Of a stretch of DNA of 64,000 nucleotides, positions 36,273 to 43,976 are shown piece after piece; the stretch's first letter is position 1, and each line of letters begins with the position of its first letter. Below the pieces are notes generated by a model, which saw nothing but the letters and a program-made list of their open reading frames with translations, had not been told where the DNA came from and ran no database searches. This stretch comes from Methylobacterium symbioticum (GTDB taxonomy: Bacteria > Pseudomonadota > Alphaproteobacteria > Rhizobiales > Beijerinckiaceae): contig NZ_CABFPH010000009.1 of assembly GCF_902141845.1 (NCBI RefSeq), forward strand, positions 37,480-101,479, written 5' to 3'. The position numbers and the translations under genes are program-made.

Positions 36273-36488
36273 CAGGGGCTTGCGCGAACGGGAAGCGTTC
36301 GGCGGCCATCGCGCGGCCCGATCATCAGTATCGGATGAAATGCCAATCTGATGTCTGGACTGCCGGCAAGAAAACGAGGGCTTTTATGGCAATTCTCATA
36401 AGTAGAATATAAGAAAACCGTGCCGATCCGAGGCGGGGCTGCGGACCTTGAACCCGCCCCAGCGTGCGAAGCGGGGGAGCGCCTGCGC

Positions 36489-36851
36489 TCAGGCCTGCCC
36501 CTTCGCGCGGATGTCGGGCGCGGGGGCGGCCGTCAGGCGCGCCAGGAAGGGGGCCGCCGCCGTCTCGGCCGCCTGCTCGATCGCCCGGTAATGGGCGACC
36601 ACGTCCGTGCCGAAGGGCGAGAGCCGCGCGCCGCCGCCGGCCTTGCCGCCGACCTGGGCTTCGACGAGCGGCTGACCGAAGCCGATATTCAGGGCCTCCA
36701 CCAGCAGCCAGGCCCGGCGATAGGACATGCCCAGCGCCCGGCCCGCGGCCGAGATCGAGCCGTGCTCGGCGATCATCTCGAGGAGCTGCACTTTGCCCGG
36801 GCCCAGGCGGTTGTCGGGGCCGAGATCGATACGGATGCTCAAGCGGGCCAT
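36489..36851 (-). CDS. ModE N-terminal-type winged-helix regulator
   Basis: This 120-residue protein consists almost only of the LysR-like winged helix of ModE: LGPGKVQLLEMIAEHGSISA, then RALGMSYRRAWLLVEALN and GGKAGGGARLSPFG. The molybdate-binding TOBE domains of full ModE are absent. It lies 138 bases downstream of a molybdopterin oxidoreductase gene on the same strand, so it may regulate molybdoenzyme expression. The trigger is unclear without a ligand domain. Confidence 0.82.
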   Translation of the reverse strand: MARLSIRIDLGPDNRLGPGKVQLLEMIAEHGSISAAGRALGMSYRRAWLLVEALNIGFGQPLVEAQVGGKAGGGARLSPFGTDVVAHYRAIEQAAETAAAPFLARLTAAPAPDIRAKGQA

Positions 36852-36946
36852 TCTGCGCTCCTCCCGGCTCGCGGCCGTTCTAGAACGCGCACCGCCGAGG
36901 TGGCTACCGGTTCGGTGCGAGCGCGCCGCCCGACGCGATGCGAGCC

Positions 36947-36990
36947 GGGCAGGGGCGGCGGCGCCCTCCGCGCCGCCGCCGGGCCTGCCC
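36947..36990 (-). terminator. Hairpin directly after the molybdoenzyme stop
   Basis: Two nested stems (GGGCAGG/CCTGCCC outside, GGCGGCGGCG/CGCCGCCGCC inside) form one long GC hairpin starting at the stop codon. There is no T-run. It could attenuate read-through into the ModE-type gene or protect the mRNA end. Confidence 0.55.
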
Positions 36991-39122
36991 TACTGTGCGA
37001 GCCCGACCTCGACGAGGTTGTCGCTGAAGGTCGGCGAGTGTCCCATCCCGCCATAGGTCGAGGCGCTGATCACGTTGACGGCGCCGTCGCGGTTGAGCGC
37101 GTGCCAGTAGCCGAGCGAGGCGACGACGAGGCCGGGCGGCACGTCCTCCGTGACCTTGGCCTGCCCGTGGAAGGCGCCGCGCGCGTTGAACACCCGCACG
37201 AGCGCGCCTTCCGTGATCTCCCGCGACTGCGCGTCCTGCGGATTGATCAGGATCGCCTGGGCCCCCTGCCGGGCGATCTTGTGCGCCTCGTTCGCGTATT
37301 GCGAGTTCAGGAAGCCGTGGCTCTTGGGCGAGACGATGTTGAGCGGGTAGCGCTCGGCCTGGGCCGGGTTGGTCTCGGGCCGCTCGTTGGCCGGCACGTA
37401 GCCTGGCAGCGGATCGAGCGCCTCGCCGCCCTGCTTCTGCTCGTACATCTGCCGGAAGGGCGGGGCCACGAAGTTGCCGGTGGTCGCGGCCGTCTCCGAG
37501 TAGAACTCGCACTTGCCCGAGGGCGTCGGGAAGTTGCCCTCCGCGTGGGGCGTGCGGCTCTCCGGATTCCCGAGGTTGAGCCGATACCAGCCGTGCTCGC
37601 GGAAATGGTCCATGGTGATGCCGCCGAGCTTGGGGCTGTCCCAGTCGAGGTACCATTCCATCAGCTCGGTCTCGCTCATCGCGAATTGCGGCTCGGTGAA
37701 GCCGAACCGCTTGGCGAGCCGCCGGAACAGCTCGGCGTTCGAGACCGTCTCGCCCGGCGGCTCGATCGCCTTTTGGTTGAGCGTGAAGAAGAAGTGCCCC
37801 CACGAGAACATCATGTCGTCGTGCTCGGCCGCCATGGTGGCGGGCAGCAGGATGTCGGCATAGCGGGCGGTGTCGGTGACGAAATGCTCGCTGACCACCG
37901 TGAACAGATCCTCGCGGGCGAGCCCGCGCTTGATCTTGGCCGTCTCGGTCGCGTTCGAGACCGGGTTGGCGTTGTAGACCATCAGCGCGTGAATGCCGGG
38001 CTCGATGCCGGCCTCGCCGGTCAGGATCGCGCCGAGCTTGAGCACGTTGAGCGCGCGCGTGCCCTCCGGGATCAGGTCCGGCCGGCAGACCCGGTCCCAG
38101 TGGACCGGGAATTCCCAGAGCGGCATCTGATAGACGCCGCCGCCCGGATCCTTCCACGAGCCGGTGAGGGCCGGCAGCGAGAAGATCGCCCGGAGCGCCT
38201 GCGCGCCGCCCGCGCTGCGCTCGACCGCGATGCCGGGCCGCAGCGCCGCGTTGCGGGTGGTGGCGTATTCGCGCGCCAGCCTGCGGATATCCTCGGCGGG
38301 GATGCCGCAGATCCCGGCCGCGTAGTCGGGGGTGAACGGGGCGGCACGCTCCTTGAGCTGTTCGAAGCCGACCGTGTGACGGGCGATGTAGTCGTCGTCG
38401 GTCAGCCCTTCCGCGATGATGACCTGGATCAGCGCCATCGCGAGCGCCCCGTCGGTGCCGGGCTTCGGAGCGAGGTGCCAGTCGGCCTCCTTCGCGGTGC
38501 GCGAGCGATAGGGGTCGATCACAACCACCTTCGCGCCGTTGCGCTGCGCCTCCTTCACGATGTGCCAGTGATGGAGATTGGTCGAGACCGAGTTGCAGCC
38601 CCAGATCACGATATAGTTTGACTGCGCGAAGCTCAGAGGATCGGTGCCGTTGGTCGGGCCGACCGTCAGCAGCCAGGCCGTGCACGAGCCAGAGCCGCAG
38701 AAGGTCTTCTCGGCGACCGTGGCGCCGAGCCGGTTGAAGAAGGCGTCCCCGACGGTCAGCCCCTGCACCGTGCCCTCGTTGCCGAGATAGTTGTAGGGCA
38801 GGATCGCCTCGGCCCCGTGCGTCTCGATGATGGCGCCCCAGCGCCGGTGGATCTCGTCGAGGGCCTCCGTCCAGCTGATGCGCTCGAACAGGCCGCTGCC
38901 CTTCGGGCCGGCGCGCCGCATCGGATAGAGCAGGCGGTCGGGATTGTAGTGGTGCTTGTCGAAGTCGTTGAGCTTCGCGCAGAGCGCGCCGCGGGTCATC
39001 GGGTGGTCGGGATTGCCACGGACCTCGGTCAGACGTCCGTCCGTCACCGTATAGATCATCGAGCAGGTATCGGGACAGTCGTGCGGACAGGCCCCGAGCT
39101 TGGTCGTCGCCTCTTGCAGCAT
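36990..39122 (-). CDS. Molybdopterin oxidoreductase, formate-dehydrogenase-like
   Basis: This 710-residue member of the DMSO-reductase superfamily has an N-terminal 4Fe-4S motif C12-x3-C16-x3-C20 with a fourth cysteine in GALCAK, then the molybdopterin domains (GDAFFNRLGATVAEKTFCG, NPVSNATETAKI) and the dinucleotide-binding domain near the C-terminus (SPKSHGFLNSQYAN). No Tat signal, so cytoplasmic. The ATG at 39122 has a GGGAG site; longer starts lack one. With a formate/nitrite channel encoded divergently, formate or nitrate are the likely substrates. It could be related to Fdh4A of Methylobacterium, which I cannot confirm. Confidence 0.8.
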   Translation of the reverse strand: MLQEATTKLGACPHDCPDTCSMIYTVTDGRLTEVRGNPDHPMTRGALCAKLNDFDKHHYNPDRLLYPMRRAGPKGSGLFERISWTEALDEIHRRWGAIIETHGAEAILPYNYLGNEGTVQGLTVGDAFFNRLGATVAEKTFCGSGSCTAWLLTVGPTNGTDPLSFAQSNYIVIWGCNSVSTNLHHWHIVKEAQRNGAKVVVIDPYRSRTAKEADWHLAPKPGTDGALAMALIQVIIAEGLTDDDYIARHTVGFEQLKERAAPFTPDYAAGICGIPAEDIRRLAREYATTRNAALRPGIAVERSAGGAQALRAIFSLPALTGSWKDPGGGVYQMPLWEFPVHWDRVCRPDLIPEGTRALNVLKLGAILTGEAGIEPGIHALMVYNANPVSNATETAKIKRGLAREDLFTVVSEHFVTDTARYADILLPATMAAEHDDMMFSWGHFFFTLNQKAIEPPGETVSNAELFRRLAKRFGFTEPQFAMSETELMEWYLDWDSPKLGGITMDHFREHGWYRLNLGNPESRTPHAEGNFPTPSGKCEFYSETAATTGNFVAPPFRQMYEQKQGGEALDPLPGYVPANERPETNPAQAERYPLNIVSPKSHGFLNSQYANEAHKIARQGAQAILINPQDAQSREITEGALVRVFNARGAFHGQAKVTEDVPPGLVVASLGYWHALNRDGAVNVISASTYGGMGHSPTFSDNLVEVGLAQ

Positions 39123-39749
39123 CGTTTCACTCCCATTTTGTGGTTCTATGTGTTGTGTTTTCTTCTTGTCGGATCGGACTCCCCGAGAGCCGTTTCCCAT
39201 CGCGGTGCCATCGAGGTCGCCTCTAGGGTCTTGATTTCGCGCGTTCTCTTTCGCCGAGCGAGCCTCCCCTTCGGCTCAGGAGCGCTCTGGCCGAGCGGTG
39301 CCGGGACCGGGGGCGGAACAGGTCGGCGAAGGGCGGAAGCGCGGGCGTGACAGCGCCGGAGGCGCGGCAGACGAGGCTCGCGGACAGGCGCAACGCCCGG
39401 CCGGCTTCGGCGCGGATCGAGGTCGGGAGTGCCGCGTCCACAACGACCGCGTGCATCCTGTGCTCCGTCCCGAAGCGCGCTGTCCGGCCGCGCCGGGACG
39501 CCACTCGCGTAGAACGGGAATAGCACGGCCCCGCTCGGCAGACCATTCGGCGGCTCAGGACGTCCTGGACGCGGGCCGTGTCCGCAGAGGTCCGGATCTT
39601 GCTAGCCCCGCATTCGACAGGCGTGCGGGCCGGTATTCCCGCATCCGGCACGCCTGCTGCAAGCCGCGCAACGGAGCGCGGCCGGGGGGCGGGATCATCC
39701 GGCCCTGCCGGCTGGCCTTGCAGACGCATCGAACCGAACAGGAGACGAC
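39123..39749. promoter_or_regulatory. Divergent region between molybdoenzyme and channel genes
   Basis: 627 bases hold a palindromic repeat (39222-39289) and presumably two divergent promoters. The part next to the molybdoenzyme (39125-39175) is AT-rich. A minus frame covering 39223-39729 is open, but its end is made of the repeat and it shows no recognised family, so it is not called. Confidence 0.4.
39222..39289 (-). repeat. Dispersed palindromic repeat, copy G (diverged)
   Basis: CTAGGGTCTTGATTTC, then GCGCGTTCTCTTTCGCCGAG and CTTCGGCTCAGGAGCGCTCT keep the tail, both stems and loop of the family in the same order as copy A. Confidence 0.65.
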
Positions 39750-40586
39750 ATGGCCTATCTCGCGCCTGCAGAATTCGCCACCAAGATGGTGGATGCCGGA
39801 GAATCCAAGATCCTGATGTCGACCCGCGACACCGTGATCCGCGCCTACATGGCCGGCGCGATCCTGGCGCTCGCGGCGGTCTTCGCCGTCACCATCACGC
39901 AGCAGACCGGCATCCCGATCCTCGGCGCGGCCCTGTTCCCGGTCGGCTTCTGCATGCTCTACCTGCTGGGCTTCGACCTGCTCACCGGGGTGTTCGTGCT
40001 GGCGCCGCTGGCCCTCCTCGACGGCCGGCCGGGCGTCACCTGGGGCGGCGTGCTGCGCAATTGGGGTCTGGTCTTCCTCGGCAACTTCCTCGGCGCGCTG
40101 ACGGTCGCCTTCATGATGGGCTTCGTCTTCACCTTCGGCTTCACCGGCCCGGCCGACAAGGTCGGCGAATTCATCGCCCATATCGGCGAGCGCCGCACCG
40201 TCGGCTACGCCGCGCACGGCGTGGGCGGCTGGTTCACGATCTTCATCCGCGGCATGCTGTGCAACTGGATGGTCTCCACCGGCGTCGTCGGCGCGATGAT
40301 CTCGACGACGGTCAGCGGCAAGGTGATCGCCATGTGGATGCCGATCATGGTGTTCTTCTACATGACCTTCGAGCACTCCGTGGTGAACATGTTCCTGTTC
40401 CCCTTCGGCCTGCTCATGGGCGGCCAGTTCTCGATCGGCGACTACTTCTTCTGGAACGAGATCCCGACCGTGCTGGGCAACCTGGTCGGCGGCCTCGCCT
40501 TCACCGGTCTCACTCTCTACACCACCCATGTCCGCACCGCCCCGAAGCGGAGTGTGGTGGCGGCCGGGCGTCGCCTCGCCGCCTGA
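39750..40586 (+). CDS. Formate/nitrite transporter (FNT) family channel
   Basis: This 278-residue protein has six membrane segments. The first part has the FNT pattern KMVDAGESKI, then YMAGAILALAAVFAV; GNFLGALTVAFMMGF, then RGMLCNWMVSTGV and FEHSVVNMFLFP supply the re-entrant loops and the central histidine typical of FocA/NirC. The ATG follows an AGGAGA site. It is followed by a phosphatase-kinase gene and lies opposite a molybdoenzyme, fitting import of formate or nitrite. Confidence 0.9.
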   Translation: MAYLAPAEFATKMVDAGESKILMSTRDTVIRAYMAGAILALAAVFAVTITQQTGIPILGAALFPVGFCMLYLLGFDLLTGVFVLAPLALLDGRPGVTWGGVLRNWGLVFLGNFLGALTVAFMMGFVFTFGFTGPADKVGEFIAHIGERRTVGYAAHGVGGWFTIFIRGMLCNWMVSTGVVGAMISTTVSGKVIAMWMPIMVFFYMTFEHSVVNMFLFPFGLLMGGQFSIGDYFFWNEIPTVLGNLVGGLAFTGLTLYTTHVRTAPKRSVVAAGRRLAA

Positions 40587-40650
40587 TCCCGGCTTGACCG
40601 CCGGATCCCGCGCCGCACAGGCCCGGGGTCCGGTCTGCCGGGACCCGCCG

Positions 40651-42387
40651 ATGCCCTCGGACCTCACGCTCACCCTCGGCCAGCACAGCGAAGCCGGCCG
40701 CAAGGCGGCCAACCAGGATTTCCACGGCGCCCTCATCCCCGGGCGCCCCGCCCTCGCGCTCAAGGGCGCCGCCATCGCCATCGCCGATGGGATCGGCAGC
40801 AGCCCCGTCAGCCACGTGGCCAGCGAGACGGCGGTCAAGAGCTTCCTCACCGACTACTACGACACGCCCGACACATGGTCGGTGAAGACGTCGGCGCGCC
40901 GCGTGATCGGCGCGACCAATTCCTGGCTCCACGCCGAGACCCGGCGCAACCGGCACCTGCATGATCCCGAGGGCGGCCGGGACAGGGGCTACGTCACCAC
41001 CTTCAGCGCCCTCGTCCTGCGCTCGCGCACCGCCCACATCTTCCATGTGGGCGACGCCCGCATCGCGCGCGTCGCCGGGCGCTCGCTCGAAGACCTCACC
41101 GAGGACCACCGCGTCGTGGTCGCGGCCGGCGAGACCTATCTCGGCCGGGCGCTCGGGGCGGCAGCGCATGTCGAGATCGACCACCGCACGGTCGCGATCG
41201 AGCGCGGCGACGTCTTCGTCCTGACCACGGACGGAGTGCACGAGCATGTGCGGCCCGAGGCCATCGTCGCGGCGATCGCCCGCAACGGCGACGATCTCGG
41301 CCAGGCTGCCCGCGACATCGTGCGCTGCGCCTACGAGAACGGCAGCGGCGACAATCTCACCGTCCAGATCGTGCGCATCGATGCCGTCCCGGCTGGCGAT
41401 CGGGCCGAGCTCGCGGATCGGGTCGAGGATCTGCCTCCGGCCCCGCTGCTCGACCCGCCGACGGAGTTCGACGGCTACCACGTCCTGCGCACGCTCCATG
41501 CGAGCGCACGCAGCCACGTCTACCTTGCCCGTGACACCGAGACCGGAGACCCGGTCGCCCTCAAGGTGCCCGCGACGGAGTTGCGCGCCGATCCCGCTGC
41601 GCTCCGCCGGCTGGTGATGGAGGAATGGGTCGCCCGGCGCGTCGACAGCCCGCACCTCCTGAAGGCCCCGCCCCAGACCCGGCGGCGCAGCCACCTCTAC
41701 GCGGTGATGGCCTATGTCGAGGGCCAGAGCCTGGCCCAGTGGATGCGGGACAATCCCCTGCCGGAGCCCGAGGCGGTGCGGCGCATCGTCGAGCAGATCG
41801 CGCGCGGCGTGCAGGCCCTGCACCGGCGCGAGATGGTGCACCAGGACCTGCGCCCGCAGAACATCCTCATCGATGCGGCCGAGACGGTCCGCATCGTCGA
41901 TTTCGGCTCGACGCGGGTCGCGGGGCTCGCGGAGGAGGGCGCGGCGGCCGAGCCGATGCTCGGCACGCTCCAGTACACGGCGCCCGAATGCCTAGCGGGC
42001 GACCCGGCGAGCCCGGCTTCGGACATCTTCTCGGTGGGCGTCATCGCCTATCAGATGCTCACCGGGCGTCTGCCCTACGGTGCCGAGGCGGCGCGGTCGC
42101 TCGGCGCGGCGCGGGGACGGCGCCTGCACTACGTCTCCGTCGCCGCTGCGCGGCCGGGCCTGCCACCCTATCTCGACGCGGCCCTGCGCAAGGCGGTGCA
42201 CCCCAACCCGGCCCTGCGCTACGACGCGCTCTCCGCCTTCGTCCACGACCTGCGCCACCCGAATCCGTCGCTTCCGGGCGTACGCCGAGCAGCGCTCCTC
42301 GAGCGCAACCCGGTGCTGTTCTGGAAGCTCGTCTCGCTGGCTCTCGCCCTGACGGTTCTCGCCCTGCTCCTGAGCCGCGTGGCCTGA
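40651..42387 (+). CDS. Membrane-anchored PP2C phosphatase-Ser/Thr kinase fusion
   Basis: This 578-residue protein fuses two opposing activities. Residues 1 to about 245 are a PP2C phosphatase with KAANQDF, IADGIGS, FHVGDARIAR, TTDGVHE and GSGDN metal motifs. Residues about 275-530 are a protein kinase with the lysine in VALKVP, a catalytic loop VHQDLRPQN (HQD instead of HRD), IVDFG and TAPE. A single membrane segment ends the protein. Similar fusions occur beside nitrate/nitrite transporters in pseudomonads, so regulation of the FNT channel or nitrogen enzymes is likely (inference). Confidence 0.87.
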   Translation: MPSDLTLTLGQHSEAGRKAANQDFHGALIPGRPALALKGAAIAIADGIGSSPVSHVASETAVKSFLTDYYDTPDTWSVKTSARRVIGATNSWLHAETRRNRHLHDPEGGRDRGYVTTFSALVLRSRTAHIFHVGDARIARVAGRSLEDLTEDHRVVVAAGETYLGRALGAAAHVEIDHRTVAIERGDVFVLTTDGVHEHVRPEAIVAAIARNGDDLGQAARDIVRCAYENGSGDNLTVQIVRIDAVPAGDRAELADRVEDLPPAPLLDPPTEFDGYHVLRTLHASARSHVYLARDTETGDPVALKVPATELRADPAALRRLVMEEWVARRVDSPHLLKAPPQTRRRSHLYAVMAYVEGQSLAQWMRDNPLPEPEAVRRIVEQIARGVQALHRREMVHQDLRPQNILIDAAETVRIVDFGSTRVAGLAEEGAAAEPMLGTLQYTAPECLAGDPASPASDIFSVGVIAYQMLTGRLPYGAEAARSLGAARGRRLHYVSVAAARPGLPPYLDAALRKAVHPNPALRYDALSAFVHDLRHPNPSLPGVRRAALLERNPVLFWKLVSLALALTVLALLLSRVA

Positions 42388-42400
42388 AGCGGAGGCGGGG

Positions 42401-43966
42401 TCAGGCCGCCGATTGCGAGGCGCGGGCCGGTCCGGCGCGATCGGCCGCGGTTCTGGAGCCCGAGCCGGCCTTGCGGGCCGCGCCATGGAGGAGAGCGGCG
42501 AGGCCCAGCATCACCCCGTCGAAGGCAAGGCCCGGCGGCCACGAAAGCCCGGCCGGGTCCAGGGCGGCGCCGAGGAGCCGTGGGCCGTCCGCGACGCAGA
42601 CGGCGGCGTAGAGGGCGGCCGCCGCGGACAGCATGTCCGGCCACGCCCGCACCCGGGGCCGGAACGGGGCGATCAGGGCGACCGCGAGCCAGACGGCGAA
42701 GAAGGCCCGGATCTCCCAAGCGGCGCGATCCGCCAGGCCCACCGGCAGCAGGCGATTGGCCAGGAAATAGGCGGCGATCGCCATCGGCAGGCCGGCGATG
42801 GTCGCGATGTTGAGCCCTTCGACGAGGCGCAGGATCCAGGGGGGCCGGACGCCCGGCTTGGGAAGGCGCGCGACCGTCCAGAGCAGCAGGCCGGTGGCGA
42901 CCATGGCGCAGCCGCCGAGGCCGCAGAGGAAGAACAGGAGGCGTAGGACAGGGCCGGCGAAATGCGCCTCGTGCAGGCCGACCATCGTCGTGAAGGTCTT
43001 CGAGGCCGGCTTGAGGCCGCCCTTGCGGATCTCGCGGACCTCGCCGGTCGTCCCGTCGAAGGCGACCTGCGGGTGCTCGTGCGAGAGGCCGTGCGGCTCC
43101 TCGAACACCGCGACGACCGAGGCGTGCGCGTCGCGCGGGTTGACGACCGAGATCCGCTCCAGCGGCTCGGACACCGCCTCCATCGCCTGCCGCACCATCG
43201 GTCCGACCGGGGCCAGGGTGCCGGGCCGGCCGGCGGGCGGGCGCGACGCGGTGACCTGCCCGGTCTCGGCGAAGAAGCGCTGCTGGTCGCCCTTGTAGGC
43301 CGTCTGCACGCCCCAGGGCATATACATCAGCGCCAGCGTGACGAGGCCGGTATAGGTGATCATCAGGTGGAAGGGCAGCGCCAGCACGCCCGAGACGTTG
43401 TGCGCGTCGAGCCAGCCGCGCTGCGCGGATTTGGCGTGGCGGCGGAAGGTGAAGAAGTCGGCGAAGATGCGCCGGTGCGTGATCACGCCGGAGACCAGCG
43501 CCACCAGCATGATCATGGCGCAGATGCCGACGATCCAGCGGCCCCAGAGCGGGGCCATGTGCAGCTCGAAATGGAAGCGGTAGAGGAAATCGCCGCCGCG
43601 CGTCTCGCGCACGGCGGCCGGGTTTCCGGTCTCGGGATCGAGCAGGACTTGGTTCGGCGGCAGGCCGGGGCCGTTCCGCCAGAACAGCCCCGTCAGCGGC
43701 TTCTCGGCGCTGGGCAGCGTGATGAACCACGCCCGCGCCTCCGGCGCGTGCCGCTGGAGATAGGCGACCGCCCGGTCCGCGGCCGTCGCCAGGGCCTCGG
43801 GTCCGAGATCCCTGCTCTGGCGCAGCTCGGGCTGCATCCAGCGCGAGATCTCCGGCCGGTAATAGCTCGCGGTCCCCGTGACGAAGACCGCGAACAGCAC
43901 CCAGCCGACCACGAGCCCCGACCAGGCGTGCAGCCATGCCATCGACTGGCGGAAGCCGTTGCGCAT
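42401..43966 (-). CDS. PepSY-associated membrane protein
   Basis: This 521-residue protein of the PepSY_TM family has a membrane segment at about 15-35, a large periplasmic part with PepSY-like repeats, HFELHMAPLWGRW histidines before the next helix, further helices, and three to four C-terminal membrane segments (the last near 490). Members next to siderophore receptors are thought to act in periplasmic ferric-siderophore reduction. GGAGG precedes the ATG by seven bases, and the gene follows the TonB receptor with ten bases between. Confidence 0.83.
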   Translation of the reverse strand: MRNGFRQSMAWLHAWSGLVVGWVLFAVFVTGTASYYRPEISRWMQPELRQSRDLGPEALATAADRAVAYLQRHAPEARAWFITLPSAEKPLTGLFWRNGPGLPPNQVLLDPETGNPAAVRETRGGDFLYRFHFELHMAPLWGRWIVGICAMIMLVALVSGVITHRRIFADFFTFRRHAKSAQRGWLDAHNVSGVLALPFHLMITYTGLVTLALMYMPWGVQTAYKGDQQRFFAETGQVTASRPPAGRPGTLAPVGPMVRQAMEAVSEPLERISVVNPRDAHASVVAVFEEPHGLSHEHPQVAFDGTTGEVREIRKGGLKPASKTFTTMVGLHEAHFAGPVLRLLFFLCGLGGCAMVATGLLLWTVARLPKPGVRPPWILRLVEGLNIATIAGLPMAIAAYFLANRLLPVGLADRAAWEIRAFFAVWLAVALIAPFRPRVRAWPDMLSAAAALYAAVCVADGPRLLGAALDPAGLSWPPGLAFDGVMLGLAALLHGAARKAGSGSRTAADRAGPARASQSAA

Positions 43967-43976
43967 GGGACGCCTC

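Noticed and set aside
39223..39729. Minus-strand frame of 168 codons between the molybdoenzyme and FNT genes
   Set aside because: Its end is formed by the palindromic repeat, the start has no ribosome site, and no family is recognisable.
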